From Dongshaea marina (lineage in GTDB: Bacteria; Pseudomonadota; Gammaproteobacteria; Enterobacterales; Aeromonadaceae), in assembly GCF_003072645.1 (NCBI RefSeq), contig NZ_CP028897.1, positions 436,001 through 500,000 of the forward strand: 64,000 bases of DNA, given 5' to 3'. Under the pieces are notes generated by a model. That model was not told where the DNA came from, did not search any database, and worked only from the letters and a program-made list of their open reading frames with translations. The position numbers were made by a program, and so were the translations under genes. This document shows positions 39,786 to 48,429 of the stretch, piece after piece. Within the stretch, counting starts at the first letter, position 1; each line of letters opens with the position of its first letter.

Positions 39786-40370
39786 ATGAAAGTATCAGAG
39801 CAGAGCGTTGTCACCCTTCATTACAGTGTGAGCGATAAACAAGATGAGTTGCTGGACAGCAATATGGATGGTCAGCCTTTGATCTATCTGCATGGCAGTG
39901 GAATGCTGGTTCCGGGCCTTGAGCAGGCGATTACCGGACGAGTTAGAGGTGATAGCTTCAGCGTTGAGCTTGAGCCAGCACAGGCCTATGGCGAGTATGT
40001 TGATGGGCTGCGTCAGCAGATCCCGGGCGATGTATTCGATGGCATGGAAGTAGCCGAGGGTGATCGCTTCATGGCACAGACCGACGATGGCGATCTGCCG
40101 GTCACAGTCGTTGAAGTGGCTACCGATTACGTTGTTGTGGATGGAAACCATCCATTAGCGGGTGAGCCTCTGAAGTTTGAAGTGATGATCAAGGATGTTC
40201 GCGAGGCGACCGAAGAGGAGCTGGCTCACGGGCATGTGCATGGTGCCGGTGGCTGTGGTCACCATCATGAAGAGCACCATGGCTGTGGTGGTCATGGTAA
40301 GGGCGACGATCACCAGTGTTGTGGCGGTAAGGGCGGCCATGAGGGCTGCTGTGGTGGCAAGGGTCACTAA
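39786..40370 (+). CDS. slyD: FKBP-type peptidyl-prolyl isomerase SlyD
   Basis: SlyD is a cytosolic prolyl isomerase/chaperone and nickel-binding protein that assists hydrogenase maturation. The 194-residue product has the FKBP core with the IF insertion (VTLHYSVSD, LIYLHGSGMLVPGLEQA, EPAQAYGEYV). The C-terminal tail of about 45 residues is very rich in His, Cys and Gly (HGHVHGAGGCGHHHEEHHG, then CCGGKGG repeats) for metal binding. A GC-rich palindrome lies upstream (39727-39745) and a terminator follows. Confidence 0.95.
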   Translation: MKVSEQSVVTLHYSVSDKQDELLDSNMDGQPLIYLHGSGMLVPGLEQAITGRVRGDSFSVELEPAQAYGEYVDGLRQQIPGDVFDGMEVAEGDRFMAQTDDGDLPVTVVEVATDYVVVDGNHPLAGEPLKFEVMIKDVREATEEELAHGHVHGAGGCGHHHEEHHGCGGHGKGDDHQCCGGKGGHEGCCGGKGH

Positions 40371-40392
40371 TTTACCCTGAATTTGAGAAAAG

Positions 40393-40418
40393 CCGGAGCT
40401 AATCGCTCCGGATTTTTT
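40393..40418 (+). terminator. slyD terminator
   Basis: CCGGAGC and GCTCCGG form a seven-base stem followed by ATTTTTT, 23 bases after the slyD stop. Confidence 0.88.
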
Positions 40419-40515
40419 GTATGTGCAACCAGGCCATACTGGTCCAAAGCCGCAAGTTACATACGTTAGCATCGCCTAGACTTACTGAAAGGGAACAGGA
40501 GCAAGGGATTGTTCG

Positions 40516-41271
40516 ATGCGACTTATTGTTATTGCTTTGATGATGGCAGTTGTTTCGCTTTCTTCGGCGGCTGACAAGAGAGTTGAGCTGAGTGTCGGTG
40601 AATTTCCTCCCTATATTTCTGATTCCCTTCCCGAAAAAGGGATCCTGGCAGAGCTTGTAACCCAGGCATTTGGCTACAGTGGATATCAAACCGAGTATCA
40701 ATTCTACCCATGGAAGCGGGCGTTTCATCTGGCCAGAGGGGGAGTCAGTAATGGCAGCCTGATGTGGATGAAAAGTAAGAAGCGGGAAAATAGTTTTTAC
40801 TTCAGCAGCCCGGTTTTTTATCTGAATCAGAACTTTTTCTACCTTAAATCTCGTTTCCCAAATGGATTTGAGTGGAACAGCATGAAGGATCTGGATCAAT
40901 ATCATATCGGCGGAACCCTGGGATATTTTTATGGAAAAGAGTTTGAGCAAGCTGAGAAGGAGTTACTGATCCATGTGCATCGAAAGAGCAGTGATAGCAT
41001 CAATTTCATGCGTTTGCTTGAGGAGAAGATCGATCTCTTCCCGATCGAACTCTGCGCAGGTTATGCCCTGTTAAGAAAGCTTTATCCGGACAAGTTACAG
41101 TTGTTTGCTCATAGCTCTGAACCGATTAACTCTTCACCACGGTATGCTATCTTTCCTAAGCTGCGTTCCGACAGCCTGGAGTTACTTAAGGCCCTGAATC
41201 ATGGTTTATCCAAAGTTGATCTGACCAAGGCCCAGACCCGCTTATATCTGAGCTGTATTCCTGAAGAGTAG
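40516..41271 (+). CDS. Periplasmic substrate-binding protein-like (SBP_bac_3 type)
   Basis: This 251-residue protein has an N-terminal signal peptide (MRLIVIALMMAVVSLSSAADK) with likely cleavage after SSA. The mature part starts with VGEFPPYISDSLPEKGILAELV and has FYPWKRAFHLA and YPWK..MWMKSKKRE. It looks like the extracellular solute-binding protein family 3 fold found in orphan amino-acid-binding-like proteins of Vibrio and Shewanella. No transporter genes are adjacent, so it may be a sensor or enzyme-like relative. Ligand unknown. Followed by a strong hairpin. Confidence 0.75.
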   Translation: MRLIVIALMMAVVSLSSAADKRVELSVGEFPPYISDSLPEKGILAELVTQAFGYSGYQTEYQFYPWKRAFHLARGGVSNGSLMWMKSKKRENSFYFSSPVFYLNQNFFYLKSRFPNGFEWNSMKDLDQYHIGGTLGYFYGKEFEQAEKELLIHVHRKSSDSINFMRLLEEKIDLFPIELCAGYALLRKLYPDKLQLFAHSSEPINSSPRYAIFPKLRSDSLELLKALNHGLSKVDLTKAQTRLYLSCIPEE

Positions 41272-41314
41272 CGCCGCTCTCTGGTTTGGGAGTTTAGGTT
41301 TAGGACTTTTAAAC

Positions 41315-41345
41315 CCCTCTCAGATGGCTTATCTGAGAGGGTTAC
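41315..41345 (+). terminator. Hairpin after the substrate-binding protein gene
   Basis: CCCTCTCAGAT and ATCTGAGAGGG form a perfect 11-base stem with loop GGCTT. Only short T stretches follow, so termination strength is uncertain. Confidence 0.7.
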
Positions 41346-41388
41346 CTTATAGCATTGGAGCTACTCAGAAAGCAGTGCACAATTAGAT

Positions 41389-41799
41389 CTACTTTTGCTG
41401 TTGGGCGTCGGTAAGCTTATCTAAACAAGCTTGGTAGGCTTCATCGTAATCAAAATAAAATCTCAAAATGCTTTGCTCTTTGAACACGATATCGGCTGCA
41501 AAACGTTGCATTTTACTCGATAAGACGATGGCAAATAGGACGCAGCTATTCTCGCAGCACCAATCGGTAATGGCATCGTTTGCCGATTTTGCATCTGCTG
41601 ATGACATCTCCCACTGGCGACCATCATGTAGGATAACCCAGGGGGATTGAATACCTTCGGAGCTTTCGAATAGGGTTTGTTTTAACTCTTCGAGATAAGA
41701 AAAGCTGGCCTCTGTATTGGTTGGTCCGATCACCTCTGAATACAAAAGCCTGCCTTCGAAGTGCATGGACCAACTGCCATGAATATTACGTGGTGCCAT
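41389..41799 (-). CDS. Hypothetical protein, 136 residues
   Basis: I do not recognise the family with confidence. The product begins MAPRNIHGSWSMHFEGRLLY and contains WVILHDGRQWEMSSADAKSA. That layout resembles small SpoIIAA/STAS-like proteins found in Vibrio and Aeromonas, but this is a loose resemblance. It has no signal peptide or membrane segment. The frame is intact and codon usage looks like that of neighbouring genes. It stands alone on the minus strand between two plus-strand genes. Confidence 0.6.
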   Translation of the reverse strand: MAPRNIHGSWSMHFEGRLLYSEVIGPTNTEASFSYLEELKQTLFESSEGIQSPWVILHDGRQWEMSSADAKSANDAITDWCCENSCVLFAIVLSSKMQRFAADIVFKEQSILRFYFDYDEAYQACLDKLTDAQQQK

Positions 41800-42136
41800 T
41801 GATACATCCGACTTTATTCATGAGATTTTTATGTAGTATAGCCAGAAGTGGGGCGTATCCTCCTAAACAGCTGAGCTTTCCACTCCTGATCACAGTAACG
41901 CAAAGGCAGCAGCTTTTTGAGGAGTGTGTTGAGAGGGGGGCCTTGTGTTGCTGTTGCCCAAAGGCTTTCTGGTGATTCTTCTCTGGCTCAGACAAACCTC
42001 AATAGCAAGACCATACCTGAGTAGTATCTTCCTTGCTTCGGCATTCACTGATGAAGGAGTGGCAGTGATAGTGCTCTGAATTTATGGTCGATTGTGTAAT
42101 TATCTGCCTGAAGCGCAACAGGGTTAAGGATGAATA
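41800..42136. other. Intergenic region, no gene seen
   Basis: This 337-base stretch holds the promoter side of the minus-strand hypothetical gene and the leader of the next plus-strand gene. Short frames here have no ribosome site and shift between strands. I see no repeat or terminator. Confidence 0.45.
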
Positions 42137-42799
42137 GTGAACTTAAAGTATTTGATGATATGGATTGGCGTGCTGTTTTCTGGGATGGCTTTTGCTCAGG
42201 GGGAGAGTTGCCCTAAGGGCTCAATTTATTACCAGCAAGCAGATAAAACCTACTGTGAAGCCCAGCAGCTCTTCTTTAAACAATTTGGGGTAGAGGGGAT
42301 CAATCGCGTTCCTCTGGCTGAATTCAAGGAGATACCTCAGTACCAGGCTGTCTATCGGGATAAAGGGAACTCCATAAAAAGCCGCCAGTTTATCCGGTTT
42401 AATATGCAGCACAATGATGGAGTGGTCGGTAAGGATTACCTGATTCTGCCAATTCTCAGGTTTGGTCAGGATCAAACTAAGACAACCCCCTACCGGGCAC
42501 CCTTGTTATCCGTGGATCAGGCTTTGGTGTATCGCATCAAGTCGATCAAGAACAATATCAGTTACCAGCAGCTTACTGATTGGGTAAGACAAGGCAAATT
42601 TAATTTCCATTCGAGCGTGACAGGGATCCATGATGTGGATTCACTGATCCACAGCATAGTAGATGTGCGCTACGCCAAAAGCCGACCGGACCTGATTCGT
42701 CAGCAAAGGTATGACAAGGGGGTCGGGATCGTCTGGTTTGAGCTGGAGGGCTATTATGATCCGGCGCAAAACAAGGTTGTTTATCTTAAACATAGTTAA
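42137..42799 (+). CDS. Hypothetical secreted protein, 220 residues
   Basis: The product has a signal peptide (MNLKYLMIWIGVLFSGMAFAQ) and a mature domain with two early cysteines (GESCPKGSIYY, TYCEAQQLF). I do not recognise the family. The start is GTG at 42137, preceded by AAGGATG at suitable spacing; the nearby ATG is in another frame. The basic pI and Y/Q-rich sequence suggest a periplasmic or extracellular protein. No operon partner is evident. Confidence 0.65.
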   Translation: MNLKYLMIWIGVLFSGMAFAQGESCPKGSIYYQQADKTYCEAQQLFFKQFGVEGINRVPLAEFKEIPQYQAVYRDKGNSIKSRQFIRFNMQHNDGVVGKDYLILPILRFGQDQTKTTPYRAPLLSVDQALVYRIKSIKNNISYQQLTDWVRQGKFNFHSSVTGIHDVDSLIHSIVDVRYAKSRPDLIRQQRYDKGVGIVWFELEGYYDPAQNKVVYLKHS

Positions 42800-42934
42800 C
42801 AGTGGCGTCTGAGGTTTGTCCCTCAAGCGTGATCCGGATGGATATGTGAATGCAGCTAACCCCATTAATGGCGGGTAGGCTAGTCAACCGGTTTTTACTT
42901 ATAACGATGGCCATGTGAGAGTTAGTGAAAGAAG

Positions 42935-43768
42935 ATGATCAAGCTGAATGAGGTAACAAAGAGATGGTTGAAGGCCTTTGCAGGTGAGAAGATTTATCTG
43001 CGGGGTGAAAAATATTTTCAATCCGGGATGGTGCTAATCAATGTATACCAATCTGAGATACCGAGATTGGATGCAGAGGTCAGCGGAAGTTACGGGAACT
43101 ATGAAGTTTCTATTGAGGAACAAAATGGCAATCTTCACGCTGATTGTGATTGTCCTTATGATGGATACCCGTGTAAGCATGTGGTTGCAGTACTGCTCGA
43201 TTTTCTTGAGAGGAAAGCGGAATATACCCAGAGTTCAGAAGAAACAAGAGGCTTTTTAAGTGATCTCAAGAGAAAGCTAAAGCAATACAGCAACGAGCAG
43301 TTGATTGACATTATAATCAGTGCTGCGAAGCAGAATCCTGAGTTTAGAAAAGAGTTGGCAATCGTTATTGAGCCTGAGAATGAAGCGATCTTGGGATTGC
43401 TCCAGAGGCAGCTTAATTACATCAATTTGGATGATATTGATGACGACTTTTCATCTGAGCTAGAAAAAATAAGGGAGCTCAAAAAGATACTCAGTTCAGC
43501 TGAAGGGGCTTGTGGCAAGACCAAGGTGATCATTAACTGGGAGGTGGCAGATAAGATCTTAAACTTCCTGAATTCGTATGGGATAGCAGATGAGCGCTGG
43601 GAAGGGCTGGCTATTCAAGCGTTCGATACTCTTGCGCTATCTATTTCACAAAACAAAGATCTCGATGCAATGCGTCAAGAGGTGATCGGCAAGCTTGGTG
43701 AGTATCTTGAGTGGGGAAACTGTGGAATGGAGGATTGGATTTTGGAGCTAATCGATAAGCTCAGTTGA
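42935..43768 (+). CDS. SWIM zinc-finger domain protein
   Basis: SWIM domains (CxCxnCxH) bind zinc and mediate DNA or protein contacts, often next to SNF2 helicases. The 277-residue product has an N-terminal module ending in ADCDCPYDGYPCKHVVAVLL, a perfect SWIM motif. A mostly helical, acidic C-terminal region without recognised motifs follows. It is AT-richer than its neighbours, which may indicate acquisition by transfer. No helicase is adjacent. Function unknown. Confidence 0.8.
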   Translation: MIKLNEVTKRWLKAFAGEKIYLRGEKYFQSGMVLINVYQSEIPRLDAEVSGSYGNYEVSIEEQNGNLHADCDCPYDGYPCKHVVAVLLDFLERKAEYTQSSEETRGFLSDLKRKLKQYSNEQLIDIIISAAKQNPEFRKELAIVIEPENEAILGLLQRQLNYINLDDIDDDFSSELEKIRELKKILSSAEGACGKTKVIINWEVADKILNFLNSYGIADERWEGLAIQAFDTLALSISQNKDLDAMRQEVIGKLGEYLEWGNCGMEDWILELIDKLS

Positions 43769-43930
43769 TAAAAAATACCTATGGCTAAATACTTAGAAAC
43801 TTTCAGATATGAATAATCCAGGGCTTTTGTCACTGAGTCAAATGTTCAAAATATCTACAACCATCTGATCACTATCCTATATACTGCCGTGGGGGGACCT
43901 CCTATTAAACCCCAGTTAATATAAGGATTT

Positions 43931-44836
43931 ATGCGGCAGGCTTTGATTATGAATGAACAGACCCGGCTCGGGATCATCTATGCGATTGCTGGCTATGTAC
44001 TATGGGGCTTAGCTCCCATCTACTACAAGATCATCAGTGAAATATCTCCCCTTGAGATCCTGTCGAATCGGGTGATCTGGTCGTTTGTGCTGCTGGTGAT
44101 TATCGTAGTGTTGACCCGGCAGGGGCGGCAGATCCTTGAGGTTCTGATGGATACCAGGCGGTTATTGCTGACGGCTGGCTCTGCATTGCTTTTGGGGGTG
44201 AACTGGCTGATCTTTATCTGGGCAATCAATAATGGTCACATGCTCGAAAGCAGCCTGGGTTATTACATCAACCCCCTGTTTAGCGTGGTACTTGGAGTCC
44301 TTTTTTTTCATGAACGCTTGCACCCCTGGCAGGCTGCGGCCGTCATCCTTGCCTTTGTCGGGGTGATGATACAGGTGGTGAGCCTTGGTGAGATCCCCTG
44401 GGTGTCACTGGGCCTTGCTTTCACATTTGGCATCTATGGTTTGTTGCGTAAATCACTGAAACTTGGTGCTGTGACCGGGCTTTTGTTTGAAACGGCGATC
44501 ATGCTGCCGATTGCGCTTGTTTACCTTAAGTTTATCGACCCCAGCCATACCTCGAACTTTCTGCACAATAGCTCAGATCTTAACTTGCTGTTGATGGCGG
44601 CTGGTGTCATCACAGTCTTGCCGCTACTCGGTTTTACCGCCGCTGCGACCCGTCTTGATCTCTCATTGCTTGGGTTCTTTCAGTACCTGTCTCCGACCAT
44701 AGTGTTCTTCCTGGCGATCACTTTTTACGGAGAGCAGATCAACCCGACCAAGATGGTGACCTTCTCTCTTATCTGGTTGGCCCTGGTGATCTTTAGTATT
44801 GGCGGGGTTAAAAAAGCCAGGCTACAGCACGTGTGA
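43931..44836 (+). CDS. rarD: EamA/RhaT-family transporter RarD
   Basis: RarD is a ten-helix inner-membrane transporter of the DMT superfamily (chloramphenicol-sensitive protein RarD). The 301-residue product begins MRQALIMNEQTRLGIIYAIAGYVLWGLAPIYYK in segments and has the RarD-specific SNRVIWSFVLL and NWLIFIWAINNGHMLESSLGYYINPL. An internal ATG six codons later (MNEQTRLG) may be the actual start. AAGGA precedes the first ATG. Confidence 0.9.
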   Translation: MRQALIMNEQTRLGIIYAIAGYVLWGLAPIYYKIISEISPLEILSNRVIWSFVLLVIIVVLTRQGRQILEVLMDTRRLLLTAGSALLLGVNWLIFIWAINNGHMLESSLGYYINPLFSVVLGVLFFHERLHPWQAAAVILAFVGVMIQVVSLGEIPWVSLGLAFTFGIYGLLRKSLKLGAVTGLLFETAIMLPIALVYLKFIDPSHTSNFLHNSSDLNLLLMAAGVITVLPLLGFTAAATRLDLSLLGFFQYLSPTIVFFLAITFYGEQINPTKMVTFSLIWLALVIFSIGGVKKARLQHV

Positions 44837-44865
44837 GCTTCTTACTTCGGAGCTCGCTTGTATTG

Positions 44866-45873
44866 TTATGATCGGTTTGGATACACAAGGTGTGAGAAAC
44901 CATGGGCCTTAAGGCTGCTCTCAATCAGAGATAGTACCTGCTGGCTTGTCTGTGCCGGTAGCCAGGATGATTGGTTTTTCCCGTCTGAGATTAACCCTGA
45001 TAGATGTTCTATCTCATATTGGAATCCACCACCACAGGCCTCTGGCTCGATTTCAAAAGTCTCATCAAGGTGGGTCACGGTGATTTTTTTCGGATTCCAC
45101 CACTTGTCATGGATCACAATGTGCAGGTTTTCCCCCTGGAGGGTTGCTTCACGTCTAAGGTCCCGGGTAATGGAGGCTGACAGCGTCCCCTGTACCGGGC
45201 CATCGAACGTGAAGGATACTGTCTCATCGACCTGGGAGCCTGGATTATCAATCCAACATTCAAACCGCGGGAGCTGGGGTTGAACCTGCATCAGCTTGCA
45301 GATATCACAATAGAGCCACAGAGGGTAAATGCCCACATCCAGGGTTGCACCACCCGATAGACGGTGATTGAAGATTGGAAGTTTGTCATCAAAAGCGTGG
45401 TAATTACCAAAGGCGGCTTCTATTCGATTGATCTTAAGCTTTTTCTCCTGGAGCCATGAACGAAGCTGACGATAGGCAGGAAATGCCATGCTCTTCATCG
45501 CCTCGACAAGGAGAACCCCTTGTTTTTTGGCCAATTCTGACATGGTCAGCCAGTCTTTGTGATTGGTGAAGGCTGGTTTTTCGACCAGAACATGCTTGCC
45601 ATGGTTTAAGAAAAGCTCAACGAGTGGCTGGTGAAAGGGGTGGATGGTTGCGACATATACGATATCGATATCTGGATCCCGGGCCATTTCGATATAGGAG
45701 GCATAAGCACGCTGGCACTGATTGCGGTTTGCAAACTCAGCGGAGCGTTGCATATCCCGGGAAGCAACAGCCTTTAGTTCTGCGCTGGGACTATGCAGGA
45801 TTAAGTCATTGGCAAATCGTTGTGCAATCTTTCCAAGACCTGCGATACCCCAGCTTATCTTGTGGTTCGACAT
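44866..45873 (-). CDS. Gfo/Idh/MocA family oxidoreductase
   Basis: This NAD(P)-dependent dehydrogenase probably acts on a sugar or cyclitol. The 335-residue product has the N-terminal Rossmann loop WGIAGLGKIAQRFAND, the conserved HVLVEKPAFTN motif with the catalytic lysine, and the C-terminal alpha/beta domain with GGATLDVGIYPLWL (the dimeric dihydrodiol/xylose dehydrogenase-like subgroup). Substrate unknown. It is convergent with rarD. Confidence 0.88.
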   Translation of the reverse strand: MSNHKISWGIAGLGKIAQRFANDLILHSPSAELKAVASRDMQRSAEFANRNQCQRAYASYIEMARDPDIDIVYVATIHPFHQPLVELFLNHGKHVLVEKPAFTNHKDWLTMSELAKKQGVLLVEAMKSMAFPAYRQLRSWLQEKKLKINRIEAAFGNYHAFDDKLPIFNHRLSGGATLDVGIYPLWLYCDICKLMQVQPQLPRFECWIDNPGSQVDETVSFTFDGPVQGTLSASITRDLRREATLQGENLHIVIHDKWWNPKKITVTHLDETFEIEPEACGGGFQYEIEHLSGLISDGKNQSSWLPAQTSQQVLSLIESSLKAHGFSHLVYPNRS

Positions 45874-46077
45874 GTTTTTGTACTTCTCTGAGAATAACTT
45901 TTTGTGGACGTCAGCATGCTACTGACTTTTGAGACTTGAGTCGCATTACTGGAACCAGAATTGTGACCCTGGTCTCTGGCCAGTGAGCTTTTTGGTAAAG
46001 GAGCGCCTCCGGGCTGGATAACGGGTTTTATCAAGGCCGTCAGGAAGCATCCCCATCATGGTTAGAGATGATAAGTG

Positions 46078-46121
46078 GTTGTGCAGTGCAACTATTGTGT
46101 TATTTTGTTGCTAATCGCAAC
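46078..46121. promoter_or_regulatory. Two similar dyads upstream of the MarR-GNAT gene
   Basis: GTTGTGCAGTGCAAC (46078-46092) and GTTGCTAATCGCAAC (46107-46121) share the form GTTGy-N5-rCAAC, with centres 29 bases apart. They lie 16 to 60 bases before the start codon and could be operators for the encoded MarR domain. Inference only. Confidence 0.55.
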
Positions 46122-46137
46122 TAAATTGGGAGTGGCT

Positions 46138-47052
46138 ATGGATTCTCGTCTTTTAAGATCTCTTTCCCGTACCCTGGTCCGTGAACTGGGAATGCTATCC
46201 AGGCAGTGTGGTTCCCTGGAGCTTTCACCTGTTGAGGCTCACCTGCTGCTTGAGCTTGAAGAGGGACCACTGGTCAATCAGCAGCTTGCCGAGCGACTCA
46301 AGGTGGATAAATCAAATACCAGTCGACCCTTGAACCGTTTGAGTCAGAGAGGACTGGTGGCTTTGCAGACCAACCCTCTGGATGGTCGTAGCAAACAAGC
46401 AGTTTTGACCCCGGAGGGGCAGGCCCTTGTAAAGCTGTTGCACCATGAGATGGATACAGATATGGATGAGGTGCTGGCTCAGCTTAGCGCAGCAGAGCAG
46501 AGTGAGCTTGCAACTGGTTTGGGTCACTATCTTAAGGGACTTAAACTCGCATCTCGCCAGAAAGGCTACCGGATCCGCGCTATCTGTGAACAGGATAACC
46601 CGGCAATCGCCAAAGTTATCCGGGCTGTCTCTGCAGAGTATGGACTAACGGCTGATAGGGGGTACGGGGTGTCCGATCCCAACCTGGATTGCCTGTATCA
46701 GAGCTACCAGGGGGAGGGGAGTCGCTACTGGGTGATTGAAAATTCTAAGGGAGAGATTTTGGGAGGAGCAGGGATAGCTCCCCTGTCCGGTGAAGCTGGT
46801 AAGATTTGCGAATTGCAGAAAATGTATTTTATGCCTGAGCTGCGAGGTCTTGGCCTTGCGCGCCGCCTGGTATTAGAGGCTCTGGATTATGCCTTAAAGA
46901 GTGGATACCAAAGCTGTTATCTGGAAACCACCTCCTGCCTTAAGGAGGCCACGGCTCTATATGAAAAGCTGGGTTTTGAGCATCTCGACGGACCTCTTGG
47001 CGATACAGGACATAGTGATTGTGAGATCTGCATGATTCGCTCCCTGGACTAG
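46138..47052 (+). CDS. MarR-GNAT fusion: transcription regulator with acetyltransferase domain
   Basis: The 304-residue product has a MarR winged helix ([20 protein letters not shown] and [19 protein letters not shown]) in residues 1-140. A GNAT acetyltransferase domain occupies residues about 145-304, with the acetyl-CoA loop [18 protein letters not shown]. Such fusions are known in proteobacteria. The start ATG has a GGGAG site; an upstream in-frame reading covers the putative operators. The acetylation target is unknown. Confidence 0.88.
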   Translation: MDSRLLRSLSRTLVRELGMLSRQCGSLELSPVEAHLLLELEEGPLVNQQLAERLKVDKSNTSRPLNRLSQRGLVALQTNPLDGRSKQAVLTPEGQALVKLLHHEMDTDMDEVLAQLSAAEQSELATGLGHYLKGLKLASRQKGYRIRAICEQDNPAIAKVIRAVSAEYGLTADRGYGVSDPNLDCLYQSYQGEGSRYWVIENSKGEILGGAGIAPLSGEAGKICELQKMYFMPELRGLGLARRLVLEALDYALKSGYQSCYLETTSCLKEATALYEKLGFEHLDGPLGDTGHSDCEICMIRSLD

Positions 47053-47055
47053 AGT

Positions 47056-47660
47056 ATTTGTGCCTGTGGCACATTTGCCGCTGCCGAGCGGCGGCGGGAA
47101 AAGGCCGTTCTCAGGCGTCCTGCCTTCCACGGCATTAATACATCCTGTATGACAGGATATGCTTGTCCAATACCCTCTTCACTCCCAAGGACACCCCGGT
47201 ATTTGCTTCATCCTCATATTTCAAGTTCGCAAAAGTACAGACAAACAGCCCGCATACCTTCCATGAGATGCCTTCCCAGTTTGGCATCCTGCCTCTCGTT
47301 TCGTTACTTCGGAAGTAACTTCACCCCTATACTGATAGCCTTTTCGCTGCATCCTTGCCACTCACCCTTTGCTCCTACTTGAAACCCTCGGCGCAAATAA
47401 ACGGGGCCCTACTCCCCCGTGAGCGAGCGCAGAGGTGAGCCGTAGAGGATTCAGGTCGAATCACATGGATGTGATGAGAGCTTAGCCGTAACAAGGATGT
47501 TGCGTCTAAGCGGTGCCTTAATCATCAGGAGAGCCGAGGGTTAAGTGAGATCTGGGGCGCGAGGGGATTGCAAAGGGGAAAAGCGTTTGCCCCTTTGCTT
47601 ACTGTCGGGCGACCCCGACTTCAATGCAGCGCAGCTGCAACCCGCGGTGTGCAGCACAAT
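47056..47660. repeat. Structured non-coding repeat, copy A
   Basis: This copy shares long near-identical blocks with copy B downstream. One begins GCTTGTCCAATACCCTCTTC (47161 versus 47744) and another begins ACGGGGCCCTACTCCCCCGT (47401 versus 47913). It contains several stems, including ATCACAT/ATGTGAT, GCTTAG/CTAAGC and GCAAAGGGG/CCCCTTTGC. No protein-coding potential is consistent between copies. Confidence 0.75.
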
Positions 47661-47691
47661 ACATCTAGTTGATTTGATCTGAGGTCAGCGA

Positions 47692-48170
47692 ATTTGTGCC
47701 GAAGGCACAATTGCCCGGCCGCGGACAGCGGGAAGAAGGTATTGCTTGTCCAATACCCTCTTCACTCCCAAGGACACCCCGGTATTTGCCGTTTCCTCAT
47801 GATTCATAAGATTCACTAACGGACAGACAGAACATCCCTGTTCTGGCTACCCTTCAACCACATCCATGTGATTGATACGCTCATCAACAATGAATCACTC
47901 GGCGGCAAATAAACGGGGCCCTACTCCCCCGTGAGCGAGTGCTGAGGCGAGCCGCAGAGGATTCAGGTCGAATCACATGGATGTGATGAGAGCTTAGCCG
48001 TAACAAGGATGTTGCGTCTAAGCGGTGCCTTAATCATCAGGAGAGCCGAGGTTTAAGTGAGATCTGGGGCGCGAGGGGATTGCAAAGGGGAAAAGCGTTT
48101 GCCCCTTTGCTCGCTGTCAGGCGACCCCGACATCAATGCCGCGCAGCTGCAATCAGCCGTGCGCAGCACA
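47692..48170. repeat. Structured non-coding repeat, copy B
   Basis: This second copy lies in direct orientation. It is shorter: the middle portion between the two conserved blocks is about 70 bases smaller than in copy A. The roughly 260-base 3' block is almost identical, including the hairpins. Both copies end in a G/C-rich GCGCAGCTGCAA segment followed by GCAGCACAA. Confidence 0.75.
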
Positions 48171-48187
48171 AGTAAGGCATTCTGCCA

Positions 48188-48421
48188 TCAATAATGTGGT
48201 GGCGGGGTCTCTTCGCTCTGGGAGGCTATTTGGCTGACCTGGGTCTCTTTCATCTTGTTGACCAGGTATTGCATCTGGATCTTGAGCTTTTCGGTTTCCT
48301 GCTGCTGGGTATGCAGCTCCTGGTTGAGCTGCTGCAGGCTATCCTCCTGAAAGGCGAGCTGGGTCTCCAGTTGCTCAATTCTCTGCTCCAGTTGGGTGAT
48401 CTGCTCGCTGGTTTGGCTCAT
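48188..48421 (-). CDS. slyX: SlyX family protein
   Basis: SlyX is a small coiled-coil protein of unknown function next to slyD/fkpA in gammaproteobacteria. The 77-residue product starts MSQTSEQITQLEQRIEQLE, continues as a heptad-repeat coiled coil, and ends with the family tail PPPHY. I chose the ATG with the GAGAGAAG site; an in-frame GTG four codons upstream overlaps the preceding gene. Confidence 0.92.
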   Translation of the reverse strand: MSQTSEQITQLEQRIEQLETQLAFQEDSLQQLNQELHTQQQETEKLKIQMQYLVNKMKETQVSQIASQSEETPPPHY

Positions 48422-48429
48422 CTTCTCTC

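Noticed and set aside
47149-47382. 77-codon frame inside repeat copy A
   Set aside because: The frame is not preserved in copy B, so coding is unlikely.
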